Below are positions 16,192 through 24,002 of a DNA stretch of 64,000 nucleotides, piece after piece; positions within the stretch are counted from its first letter, which is position 1; each line of letters opens with the position of its first letter. Origin of the DNA: Glaciihabitans tibetensis. Lineage in GTDB: Bacteria; Actinomycetota; Actinomycetes; Actinomycetales; Microbacteriaceae. The notes under the pieces are model-generated. The model was not told the DNA's origin and did no database searches. It saw only the letters and a list, made by a program, of their open reading frames with translations. A program made the translations under genes and the position numbers. The DNA lies in contig NZ_PVTL01000006.1 of the NCBI RefSeq assembly GCF_003003265.1, positions 248,001-312,000 on the forward strand, written 5' to 3'.

Positions 16192-17478
16192 ATGTCTTCG
16201 TCCTTCACATCCCCCCTCTCCGAGGTTGACCCGGAGATCGCCGCCATCCTCGACAGCGAACTCGGCCGCCAGCGCGGCACCCTCGAGATGATCGCAAGCG
16301 AGAACTTCGTTCCCCGCGCCGTGCTCGAGGCCCAGGGTTCCGTGCTCACCAACAAGTACGCCGAGGGCTACCCCGGCCGTCGCTACTACGGCGGCTGCGA
16401 GTTCGTCGACGTCGCCGAGACTCTCGCGCTCAGCCGGGCGAAAGCTCTGTTCGGGGCGGCTTACGCCAACGTGCAACCTCACTCCGGGGCATCCGCCAAC
16501 GCCGCCGTCCTCGCTGCAATTGCGCAGCCCGGCGACAAGATCCTCGGCCTGGAGCTCGCCCACGGTGGCCACCTCACCCACGGCATGAAGCTCAACTTCT
16601 CCGGCAAGCTCTACGAGGCGCACGCCTACGGTGTTGACCCGACGACGTTCCGCATCGACATGGACGCCGTGCGCGCCAAGGCCCTCGAGGTGCGCCCGCA
16701 GGTGCTCATCGCCGGGTGGTCCGCGTACTCCCGCCAGCTCGACTTCGAGGCCTTCCGCGCCATCGCCGACGAGGTAGGCGCCAAGCTCTGGGTGGACATG
16801 GCCCACTTCGCCGGTCTGGTCGCCGCGGGACTGCACCCGAACCCGGTGCCGTTCGCGGACGTGACATCCAGCACCGTGCACAAGACCATCGGCGGACCGC
16901 GCTCGGGATTCATCCTGACCAACGACCTCGAGCTGCAGAAGAAGATCAACTCGAACGTATTCCCCGGCCAGCAGGGCGGACCGCTCATGCACGTCATCGC
17001 GGCCAAGGCCACCGCGTTCAAGCTCGCGGGTGAGCCCGAGTTCAAGGACCGCCAGGAGCGCACCATCCGCGGAGCCCAGATTCTCGCCGAGCGCCTCACC
17101 GCTCCGGACGCCGTCTCCGCGGGCATCGACGTTCTCACCGGAGGCACCGATGTGCACCTGGTGCTTGTCGACCTGCGTAACTCTGCGATCCACGGTAAGG
17201 ACGCGGAGGACATCCTGCACGAGGCGGGCATCACCGTGAACCGTAACTCGGTGCCGTTCGACCCGCGCCCGCCGCTCACCCCGTCGGGCGTGCGCATCGG
17301 TACCCCGGCGCTGGCGACCCGCGGCTTCGGCGACGAAGAGTTCACCGAGGTCGCCGACATCATCGCGACCGCGCTGAAGCCGGCTCCGGATGTTGCGGCG
17401 CTGCGAGCACGCGTGCTCACCCTCACTGACGGATTCCCGCTGTACCCGGGACTCGTCAGCCCCGGCACCTGGTCGTAG
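16192..17478 (+). CDS. glyA: Serine hydroxymethyltransferase
   Basis: A 428-residue PLP enzyme that converts serine and THF to glycine and 5,10-methylene-THF. Signature blocks are [65 protein letters not shown] and the PLP-lysine motif [16 protein letters not shown] chose the ATG of MSSSFTSPL because AGGGAG lies 5 nt upstream and the length fits; a longer frame would overlap the riboswitch expression platform. Controlled by the upstream ZTP riboswitch; folD follows after a 400-bp repeat region. Confidence 0.95.
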   Translation: MSSSFTSPLSEVDPEIAAILDSELGRQRGTLEMIASENFVPRAVLEAQGSVLTNKYAEGYPGRRYYGGCEFVDVAETLALSRAKALFGAAYANVQPHSGASANAAVLAAIAQPGDKILGLELAHGGHLTHGMKLNFSGKLYEAHAYGVDPTTFRIDMDAVRAKALEVRPQVLIAGWSAYSRQLDFEAFRAIADEVGAKLWVDMAHFAGLVAAGLHPNPVPFADVTSSTVHKTIGGPRSGFILTNDLELQKKINSNVFPGQQGGPLMHVIAAKATAFKLAGEPEFKDRQERTIRGAQILAERLTAPDAVSAGIDVLTGGTDVHLVLVDLRNSAIHGKDAEDILHEAGITVNRNSVPFDPRPPLTPSGVRIGTPALATRGFGDEEFTEVADIIATALKPAPDVAALRARVLTLTDGFPLYPGLVSPGTWS

Positions 17479-17599
17479 CGCGGACTGCTGCCGCCGCAGA
17501 AACCTGGCTCCACCCCTCGCCCAACCCTCGCGGCACCGGAAAACGTGTCGCGGAGGGGGACATTTCCACCGCCGCGAGCAGGTATCCGGTGCCGCGAGC

Positions 17600-17839
17600 T
17601 CGCCGCGGCAGATGTACCCCCGCCGCGGCAGAAACCAATCGCTTCCGGATGCTGCGCTGCTGGCCGCGGTAGAAACCAGTCGCTTCCCGAGGCGCGGGCG
17701 GCCCACCGCGGTAGATACTTACTCGATGCGGTAGAAACAACTGCCGCATCGAGAAGGTATCTACCGCGCCGACATCGCGGGGCGACAGTATCTACCGCGC
17801 CGACATCGCGGGGCGACAGCAACTACCGCGCCGAGCAGC
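17600..17839. repeat. Second GCGGTAGAAAC repeat locus with nested hairpin and 31-bp tandem
   Basis: Direct copies of CCGCGGYAGAAACCARTCGC lead into a hairpin: outer arms CGCGGTAGATAC and GTATCTACCGCG (17707-17718, 17757-17768), inner arms CTCGATGCGG and CCGCATCGAG (17722-17731, 17744-17753) around TAGAAACAACTG. The right outer arm starts two identical 31-bp units (17757-17787, 17788-17818) plus a partial third. The 401-bp gap between glyA and folD holds no gene beyond this. Confidence 0.88.
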
Positions 17840-17879
17840 TAACTACGACATTCCACACCCGAAGACTCGGAGAATCCGA

Positions 17880-18755
17880 ATGACTGCAACACTCCTCGAC
17901 GGCGTCGCCACCGCGACCGCGGTGAAGTCCGAACTGGCCGAACGCATCACGGCGCTGAAGGCGCGCGGCATCACGCCGGGGCTCGGCACCCTGCTGGTCG
18001 GCAGTGACCCGGGCTCCCTCTCCTACGTGGCAGGCAAGCACCGCGACTGCGCTGAGGTCGGCATCGAATCGATCCGGGTCGACCTGCCGGCTACCGCGAC
18101 CGCCGGCGAGGTGCGCGCGGCCATCGCCGGCCTCAACGAGAACCCCGCCGTGACGGGGTACATCATTCAGTTGCCCCTCCCTGCGGGCCTGGATGAGAAC
18201 GCGATGCTCGAGCTGATGGACCCCGCCAAGGACGCCGATGGCCTGCACCCGACCAACCTCGGCCGACTGGTGCTCGGCGTCGGTGGCCCGCTGGACTCGC
18301 CGCTTCCCTGCACCCCGGCCGGAATCGTCGAGATGTTGCAGCGCTACCACGTGTCGATCCCGGGCAAGCGCGTGGTCGTCATCGGTCGCGGCCTTACCGT
18401 CGGTCGCCCGCTCGGCTTGCTGCTCACCCGCAAGGGTCTCGACGCCACCGTCACCCTCACCCACTCGCGGTCGCTCGACCTGGAGTCGCACGTGCGCGAG
18501 GCGGACATCGTCGTCGCCGCCGTCGGTGTGGCCGGCCTGGTGAAGCCCGAGTGGGTCAAGCCCGGGGCAGCGGTACTCGACGTCGGCATCACGCGGGTCG
18601 TCAACTCCGAGACGGGCAAGGCACGTCTGGTTGGCGACGTTGATCCTGATGTGCGGGATGTCGCGGGCTACCTGTCACCCGTCCCCGGCGGTGTCGGCCC
18701 GATGACAAGGGCGATGCTGCTGAAGAACGTGGTCGAGGCAGCCGAGCGGCTCTAG
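17880..18755 (+). CDS. folD: Methylene-THF dehydrogenase / methenyl-THF cyclohydrolase
   Basis: A 291-residue bifunctional enzyme that links 5,10-methylene-THF to 10-formyl-THF with NADP+. Visible are [15 protein letters not shown] (catalytic Lys), [30 protein letters not shown], the Rossmann stretch [21 protein letters not shown] and the C-terminal [17 protein letters not shown]. It follows glyA on the same strand and completes the one-carbon pair under the ZTP riboswitch, though hairpin-forming repeats lie between. Its last eight codons are duplicated downstream. Confidence 0.95.
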   Translation: MTATLLDGVATATAVKSELAERITALKARGITPGLGTLLVGSDPGSLSYVAGKHRDCAEVGIESIRVDLPATATAGEVRAAIAGLNENPAVTGYIIQLPLPAGLDENAMLELMDPAKDADGLHPTNLGRLVLGVGGPLDSPLPCTPAGIVEMLQRYHVSIPGKRVVVIGRGLTVGRPLGLLLTRKGLDATVTLTHSRSLDLESHVREADIVVAAVGVAGLVKPEWVKPGAAVLDVGITRVVNSETGKARLVGDVDPDVRDVAGYLSPVPGGVGPMTRAMLLKNVVEAAERL

Positions 18756-18788
18756 TCGAGGAGGGTCGAGGCAGCCGAGCGGCTCCAG
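18731..18788. repeat. Duplicated 3' end of folD
   Basis: The last ~25 bp of folD including the stop are repeated 33 bp downstream with one change that turns TAG into CAG. The period is a multiple of three, so the copy lies in the same frame beyond the stop. Confidence 0.85.
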
Positions 18789-18908
18789 CTCATAAGGGGT
18801 GTACTGCTGGTACCTCCACAAGCGGTACCTCGCGCGTGCGTGAGATCAGTCGTTGAATGTTAATCGTCAAGCGACTCGAATTTCTCACCGCGGGCTTCGG
18901 CCCGCAGA

Positions 18909-19982
18909 ATGGACGATCACGTGCCCAAGAACATCGGATACGCCGCCACCGACGCCAAGACTCCGCTCGCTCCATTTCCTTTCGACCGTCGTGAAGTCGG
19001 GGCCGAGGATGTCCGGATCGACATCAAATTTTGCGGAATCTGTCACTCCGACATCCACCAGGCTCGTGACGAGTGGGGCAATGCGCTGGCCACAAACTAC
19101 CCCTGCATGCCCGGGCATGAGATCGCCGGGATCGTCGCGGATGTAGGCGACAAGGTGACCACCTTCGCGGTCGGCGACCGTGTCGGCGTCGGCTGCATGA
19201 TCTACTGGGGCTCCGATGACCAGCGCGGGGGCACCGACGAGCAGTACCAGAACCCGCCGGCCGTCTTCACCTACAACTCACCCGACGCCGAGACCGGTGA
19301 GGTCACGTTCGGTGGCTACTCGGACGAGATCGTGGTGAACCAGCACTTCGTGCTGAACATCCCGGACTCGATTCCGCTCGAAAAGGCAGCGCCGCTCCTG
19401 TGTGCCGGCGTCACCACCTGGTCGCCCTTGAAGCACTGGAACATCGGACCCGGCTCCGTTGTGGCTGTTGCCGGCATTGGCGGCCTCGGCCACCTCGCGG
19501 TTCAGCTCGCGAAGGCCCTCGGTGCCACGGTGACAGCGCTCACCACCACGGAGGAGAAGACCGACGAGATCCTGGCCCTCGGCGCAGACGAGGTCGTCGT
19601 GATGAGCAACGAGGATGCTGTGAAGGCCCATGCAGCCACCTTCGACCTGGTGCTCTCAACGATCCCGACCGCGTTCGACATGAACCCGTACCTCGCGCTG
19701 GTGAAGCACGACGGCGCGTTTGTCACGGTCGGAATGCTCGAGCCATCGGAACCCATCGACTTCGCTTTGGTGACCTTGATGCGTATCACGCTGGCCGGGT
19801 CGGCGATCGGCAGCATTGCCGAGACGCAGGAGGTGCTCGACTTCTGCGCGGCGAACGGCATCGCCTCTGACATCGAGCTCGTTGCCGCTGACCAGATCAA
19901 CGCGGCCTTCGAGAAGGTCATCGCCAACGACGCGCGCTTCCGCTACGTCATCGACAACTCGACCCTGCCCGCTGCCGTCTAA
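18909..19982 (+). CDS. Medium-chain alcohol dehydrogenase lacking the structural zinc cysteines
   Basis: A 357-residue paralogue of the dehydrogenase at 6.9 kb. Catalytic zinc ligands are present: Cys45 (GICHSDIH), His70-Glu71 (PGHEIAG) and the Cys of PLLCAG. The Rossmann motif is VAGIGGLGHLAVQ. The lobe that normally holds four structural-zinc cysteines is replaced by an Asp/Gln/Gly-rich loop (about residues 98-128, CMIYWGSDDQRGG then TDEQYQNPP), with only one Cys at its start. Either ATG (MDDHV) or the GTG four codons later could start it. A GCGGGCTTCGGCCCGC hairpin ends just before the ATG. The substrate is unknown. Confidence 0.9.
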   Translation: MDDHVPKNIGYAATDAKTPLAPFPFDRREVGAEDVRIDIKFCGICHSDIHQARDEWGNALATNYPCMPGHEIAGIVADVGDKVTTFAVGDRVGVGCMIYWGSDDQRGGTDEQYQNPPAVFTYNSPDAETGEVTFGGYSDEIVVNQHFVLNIPDSIPLEKAAPLLCAGVTTWSPLKHWNIGPGSVVAVAGIGGLGHLAVQLAKALGATVTALTTTEEKTDEILALGADEVVVMSNEDAVKAHAATFDLVLSTIPTAFDMNPYLALVKHDGAFVTVGMLEPSEPIDFALVTLMRITLAGSAIGSIAETQEVLDFCAANGIASDIELVAADQINAAFEKVIANDARFRYVIDNSTLPAAV

Positions 19983-19990
19983 AAACCGCC

Positions 19991-20029
19991 GCCTGGCAGC
20001 GCGGCCTGGCAGCGCCGTCTGCCACCGCG
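19991..20029. repeat. Three 13-bp units after the second alcohol dehydrogenase
   Basis: GCCTGGCAGCGCG is repeated twice almost exactly and a third time with three changes, starting 9 bp after the TAA. Confidence 0.75.
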
Positions 20030-20134
20030 TATCAGGGTGCTACCGGTCGTCGAACCCGACATCCAGCGCGAAAGCGACGAGCAACGCGGTAGCGGCAGAC
20101 CTACGGGGACGAGCGCCAGCGACTCCCGCCATCG

Positions 20135-20464
20135 CTACAGGATCTTCGCTGCGGCGAGCAGCGCGAGCGTGATCGTGATGACGAGTGCGGCGATGCTGAT
20201 GATGAGCGCGGCGATGACCAGGCCGCGCCCGGGGCCGCCGGAGGTCGTGTGGCGGAACGCCCGGATCGTGAAACCGAGCGCGAGAATCCCGAAAGGCACG
20301 CAGAGCAACGGAATCGTGCAGCACACCAACGCGATGACCGCCCAGATGAACGCGGCGGTGCGTCCGGGCGCGGTCGCCGCGGCGGGAACTGACGCACGCG
20401 CAGCGGCGGTGGCAGGTGCAGCTCCGCTGCGGGCTTTGGGGCGACGGGGAGTAGGTGCGGCCAT
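20135..20464 (-). CDS. Small membrane protein, DUF4190-like
   Basis: A 109-residue protein with an Ala/Pro/Arg-rich cytoplasmic N-terminus (1-34) and two transmembrane helices at about 36-60 and 82-106, with TIRAFRHTTSGGPGRGLVIA between them. This layout is that of DUF4190 proteins, whose function is unknown. TAGCCT lies 6 nt before the ATG. It sits between the second alcohol dehydrogenase and the SorC regulator without clear link to either. Confidence 0.75.
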   Translation of the reverse strand: MAAPTPRRPKARSGAAPATAAARASVPAAATAPGRTAAFIWAVIALVCCTIPLLCVPFGILALGFTIRAFRHTTSGGPGRGLVIAALIISIAALVITITLALLAAAKIL

Positions 20465-20470
20465 GCGCCA

Positions 20471-20476
20471 AGGCTA
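20471..20476 (-). promoter_or_regulatory. -10 box TAGCCT of a probable leaderless gene
   Basis: TAGCCT stands 6 nt (TGGCGC) before the ATG of the DUF4190-like gene; no Shine-Dalgarno sequence is visible. Confidence 0.55.
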
Positions 20477-20487
20477 GCGCGAGCCAG

Positions 20488-21534
20488 CTACTCCACCAGC
20501 GCGCGAGCCGTGCCCTCGTCGATGACAAGGTCGGTGATGAGACCCGCGGCCAACGCTCCGCGCACGGCGTCCAGTTTGGAGATGCCCGAACTCACACACA
20601 CCCGGCGCGCGACCTGGCGGAGGGTGGCGAAGTCCGGTCCGGTGGCGCGGGCGTTAAGCGGGATGCCGTCGTGCGAACCATCGGCGCGGAGGAAGATCGT
20701 CGCCACATCTCCCACCACCGAGGCATCCCGCAGTGATTGGAAGTCCGTATCGTCGAGGTACCCGGTCGTGTACACGTGGCTGGGGACGTCTGCGTAGGGG
20801 CTTCCGATGCCGAACAGCGCGACATCCATTCGGCCCTGAATTTCAAGGACGCGCCGGGTGGAGCGCTCCCGCCAGAACGCCTCTTTGGTTGCCGGATCGT
20901 CGAAGAATGCCGGCACGGGGAAGTGCTGCACGAAGGCGCCGTACGCGTTGCCGAAGCGCTGCAGGATCTCGCTCGCGTAGACGATTCCGGTGGTGCGGGT
21001 GTTCGCGGCGCCATTGAGCTGAACGATCTGCGCATTGTGGGTCGTTTTGCTGACGAGGTGACGGCTGACGGCGCTCATCGTGGAGCCCCAGGCGACCCCC
21101 ATCGTCATATTTGAGTCGAAGAACGAGCCGAGAATACGTGCAGCGGACAGGGCCACCCGCTCGAGCCGGTCCACCTCGCTGGCGTGGTCGGGCACCGGCA
21201 CAATGTGCGGGGCGACACCGTAGCGGTCACGCAAATCGTTCTGCACGCGGGAGATTTGGTCGAGCGGCGACTTGATCTGGATTTCGACCAGGCCGGTGGC
21301 GCGGGCGAAACTGAGCAGGCGGGACACCGACGAGCGGGAAACATGCAGCTCGCGGGCGATCGCATCCATTGTCAGGTCCTGCATGTAGTAGAGGTGTGCC
21401 GCGCGCAGCGCCTCCTGCGTTTTGTCGTCCCCCTGCCCTGAGCCCGAGCCCCGGCCTGTGCCGTGACCTCCGCCCTGACCTGTGCCATGGGCGGCAATCG
21501 GGCTCGACCCGGGTCCCTCTAGTGACGCTGACAT
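20488..21534 (-). CDS. SorC/DeoR-family (sugar-binding) transcriptional regulator
   Basis: A 348-residue SorC-family regulator. After a Gly/His-rich N-terminus, an HTH domain (AAHLYYMQDLTMDAIA and then VSRSSVSRLLSFARATGLV, about residues 45-90) is followed by the phosphosugar-binding domain with MGVAWGSTMSAVSRHL, QLNGAANTRT, ALFGIGSPYADVP and GIPLNARATG. I chose the second in-frame start (MSASLEG) because AGGGAG lies 5 nt before it; a GTG five codons upstream is the alternative. It is divergent from glpD with palindromic sites between them, so it probably controls glpD in response to a phosphorylated C3 or sugar ligand. Confidence 0.9.
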   Translation of the reverse strand: MSASLEGPGSSPIAAHGTGQGGGHGTGRGSGSGQGDDKTQEALRAAHLYYMQDLTMDAIARELHVSRSSVSRLLSFARATGLVEIQIKSPLDQISRVQNDLRDRYGVAPHIVPVPDHASEVDRLERVALSAARILGSFFDSNMTMGVAWGSTMSAVSRHLVSKTTHNAQIVQLNGAANTRTTGIVYASEILQRFGNAYGAFVQHFPVPAFFDDPATKEAFWRERSTRRVLEIQGRMDVALFGIGSPYADVPSHVYTTGYLDDTDFQSLRDASVVGDVATIFLRADGSHDGIPLNARATGPDFATLRQVARRVCVSSGISKLDAVRGALAAGLITDLVIDEGTARALVE

Positions 21535-21553
21535 GGCGACTCCCTGCACGTTT

Positions 21554-21654
21554 GTGCAACTGTCTTGATCGAATGTGTTGCACGGATGACACTTAACTCA
21601 CCACACCTGACGCCCGCGCGCAATGTAGCCGCGCCGCAGGTGCAACGATGCACC
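21554..21654. promoter_or_regulatory. Operator-like dyads between the SorC regulator and glpD
   Basis: Two related inverted repeats lie in the divergent spacer. One is GTGCAAC...GTTGCAC (21554-21560 and 21577-21583, 16-bp spacer). The other is the tight palindrome GGTGCA-ACGA-TGCACC (21639-21654), 30 bp before the glpD start. The shared GTGCAAC half-site suggests one regulator, most simply the adjacent SorC protein. Confidence 0.6.
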
Positions 21655-21684
21655 AACTACTCACCTTGAAGAGGCGGAAATACC

Positions 21685-23478
21685 ATGGGCTCCCAGTCCA
21701 AGAATGAAGGACACACTCGCACGGATGTGGCGGCCATCTCCGCGCGCCCCACAGCCGAGGTCCTGATCATTGGCGGCGGTATCAACGGCATCGCAACGTT
21801 CCGCGATCTGGCGCTGCAGGGTGTCGACGTTGTGCTGGTCGAGCGCGGCGATTACGTCTCGGGCGCATCATCCGCCTCATCCCACATGATCCACGGAGGT
21901 GTTCGCTACCTCGAGAACGGCGAGCTGCGCCTGGTGCGCGAGTCGGTGCAGGAGCGCAATGGCCTGCTCAAGACCGCGCCGCACTACGTCAAGCCGCTGA
22001 AGACGACCATTCCGATCTTCTCGACTGTTTCGGGCGTGCTCAACGCGCCGATCCGTCTGCTCAGCCACAAGCAGCGTTCCACCAAGGAGCGCGGCGCTGC
22101 GCTCATCAAGATCGGCCTGACCCTCTACGACTCCTTCAGCCGCGACGGTGGATCGGTGCCCCGCCACGAGTTCCGCGGACGCAAGGCGTCGCTGGCCCAG
22201 CTTCCCGCGCTCAACCCGGACATCAAGTTCACCGCGACCTACTACGACGCGTCGATGCACGACCCGGAGCGCCTCGCCCTCGACGTGCTTCGCGACGGCC
22301 AGAACGCCGGTGCACACGCCGCCGGTGCACACGCCGCAGACAAGAACGCCGCCGGCAACCGCGCCCGCAGCGCGAACTACCTCGAAGCCGTAGCTCTCAC
22401 CGCCGAAGGCGTGCGCGTACGCGACCGCGTCACGGGCAACGAATTCACCATCGCGTCCGACGTGGTCGTCAACACGTCAGGACCGTGGACGGATGTCACC
22501 AACGGCGCCCTCGGGATGCCGACCACCTTCATGGGCGGCACCAAGGGCTCGCACATCGTGCTCGACCACCCCGATCTCTACAACGAGCTCGCGGGCCGGG
22601 AGCTGTTCTTCGAGAACAACGACGGCCGGATCGTGCTCATCTACCCGCTCAAGGGTCGCGTTATGGTCGGCACCACCGACATCGAGGCCGACGTCAACGA
22701 GGTGAGCGTCTGCACCGAAGACGAGGTCGACTACTTCTTCGACCTCGTGAAGCACGTCTTCCCCGCGTTCACCCTAAACCGCTCGCAGATCGTCTTCCGC
22801 TTCGCCGGCATCCGCCCGCTCCCGCAGCACGACGACGAGGCCCCGGGCTTTGTATCCCGCGACTACCGCATCGAACGCGCTCCGATCTTCGCCCGCCCCG
22901 GAGCAACCCTGATCAGCCTCGTCGGCGGCAAGTGGACCACGTTCCGCGCGCTCGCCGAGCACCTCGGCAACGAGATCCTCGGCCTGCTCGGAAAGCCCCG
23001 AACGGTCAGCACCGAGGGACTCGCGATCGGCGGCGGCGTGGGCTTCCCGACCACGGAAGACACCCTGCGGGTCTGGCTCGCGAGCAATGGAGACCTCATC
23101 GGCACGTGCCGCGCCGAGGCGCTGCTGAACCGCTACGGCACCCGTGCCTCCGACGTCATCGACTACATCACCGAGCACGGCGACGTGATGCTCGACTCCA
23201 CGAGCGAGTACACCCGCACCGAGTTGCAGTTCCTCGTTGCCGACGAGTCGGTTGTGCATCTGGACGACGTCTTCCTGCGCCGCACCAGCCTCGCCTTCAC
23301 GGGTTCGATCACCCCTGCCGTTCTTGAAGAGGTGGCGGATGTCGTCGCCGCCGGCCTCGGCTGGGACGACGCACACCGTGCTGAAGAAGTGAGCCGGGTG
23401 CGCACGCTCCTCGCCGACGTGCACGGGGTAGTCATCCCCGCTGCGGCGCAGACGCGCGCGACCGCGACCGCGAGCTGA
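21685..23478 (+). CDS. glpD: Aerobic glycerol-3-phosphate dehydrogenase
   Basis: A 597-residue FAD enzyme that oxidises glycerol-3-phosphate to DHAP and passes electrons to the quinone pool at the membrane. Motifs are LIIGGGINGIATFRDLALQG, SGASSASSHMIHGGVRYLENGELRLVRESVQER, KGSHIVLDHP, IYPLKGRVMVGTTDIEAD, FRFAGIRPLP and VGGKWTTFRALAEH. It is longer than the usual ~500-560 residues partly because of a tandem Ala/His/Gly insert (GAHAAGAHAADKNAAG) between the DVLRDG helix and the NYLEAV strand. GAGGCGGA serves as SD. Divergent SorC regulator and palindromic sites lie upstream. Confidence 0.95.
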   Translation: MGSQSKNEGHTRTDVAAISARPTAEVLIIGGGINGIATFRDLALQGVDVVLVERGDYVSGASSASSHMIHGGVRYLENGELRLVRESVQERNGLLKTAPHYVKPLKTTIPIFSTVSGVLNAPIRLLSHKQRSTKERGAALIKIGLTLYDSFSRDGGSVPRHEFRGRKASLAQLPALNPDIKFTATYYDASMHDPERLALDVLRDGQNAGAHAAGAHAADKNAAGNRARSANYLEAVALTAEGVRVRDRVTGNEFTIASDVVVNTSGPWTDVTNGALGMPTTFMGGTKGSHIVLDHPDLYNELAGRELFFENNDGRIVLIYPLKGRVMVGTTDIEADVNEVSVCTEDEVDYFFDLVKHVFPAFTLNRSQIVFRFAGIRPLPQHDDEAPGFVSRDYRIERAPIFARPGATLISLVGGKWTTFRALAEHLGNEILGLLGKPRTVSTEGLAIGGGVGFPTTEDTLRVWLASNGDLIGTCRAEALLNRYGTRASDVIDYITEHGDVMLDSTSEYTRTELQFLVADESVVHLDDVFLRRTSLAFTGSITPAVLEEVADVVAAGLGWDDAHRAEEVSRVRTLLADVHGVVIPAAAQTRATATAS

Positions 23479-23550
23479 GGCGTGTGACCGCGAACTGACA
23501 CGGCTACACCGTCGTATCAGTTCCCACGGGCGTAGTGCGCGGCGCTCCGG

Positions 23551-23889
23551 CTAAACCTCCGTCGTGTATACCGGAGGTTGCCCGTAGATCGCGGCGGCAG
23601 CTGCCCCGCGGTTGGCCTTGCGGATGCGGTTGCTCCGTCGGATCAGCAGGATCCCGGGGATCGCGAAGACCGCCAGGAAGATGAATGCGGCAATGGCCTG
23701 GCCGAAGATGTACGGGTCTGCTCGAATGATCGCGAGCAGTCCGAGCGAGAGGAACCGGATACTCGGAAACAGCGCGATGAAGCACAGGATTATGCCGAAA
23801 ACCAGCGGAGTCGTTCCCGTCGAGCGTGTCTTGAGTGGCGCGGACGGCGCTGCTGGCGCGGGCGGCGGAGTGGGTGGCAAAGTCGTCAT
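23551..23889 (-). CDS. Small two-helix membrane protein
   Basis: A 112-residue protein with a Pro/Ala-rich N-terminus (1-25), hydrophobic segments at about 28-56 and 62-82, then a basic RRSNRIRKANRG stretch and a short tail. I do not recognise a family. TAAGCT lies 5 nt before the ATG, so it is probably leaderless. Confidence 0.65.
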   Translation of the reverse strand: MTTLPPTPPPAPAAPSAPLKTRSTGTTPLVFGIILCFIALFPSIRFLSLGLLAIIRADPYIFGQAIAAFIFLAVFAIPGILLIRRSNRIRKANRGAAAAAIYGQPPVYTTEV

Positions 23890-23894
23890 GGTCG

Positions 23895-23900
23895 AGCTTA
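23895..23900 (-). promoter_or_regulatory. -10 box TAAGCT of a probable leaderless gene
   Basis: TAAGCT stands 5 nt (CGACC) before the ATG of the small membrane protein gene on the minus strand. Confidence 0.5.
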
Positions 23901-23920
23901 GCGACGAGTGTTGTTCAAAA

Positions 23921-23960
23921 ACGGCTGCCGCGAAGTCTGGTGAGACTTCGCGGCAGCCGT
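23921..23960 (-). terminator. Intrinsic terminator after the GH53 gene
   Basis: A perfect 18-bp stem (ACGGCTGCCGCGAAGTCT and its complement) with a 4-nt loop lies 43 bp past the galactanase stop. On the minus strand it is followed by TTTTGAACAA, a short U-tract. Confidence 0.85.
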
Positions 23961-24002
23961 TTGTTGTGGCAGGTGCGGCGTGCGGTTACGAGCTGCGTGC
24001 GG

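Noticed and set aside
14662-17706. A 1014-codon open frame on the minus strand opposite the MFS and glyA genes
   Set aside because: High-GC shadow frame: Arg/Gly/His-rich, no domain, and antisense to two clear genes including the riboswitch.
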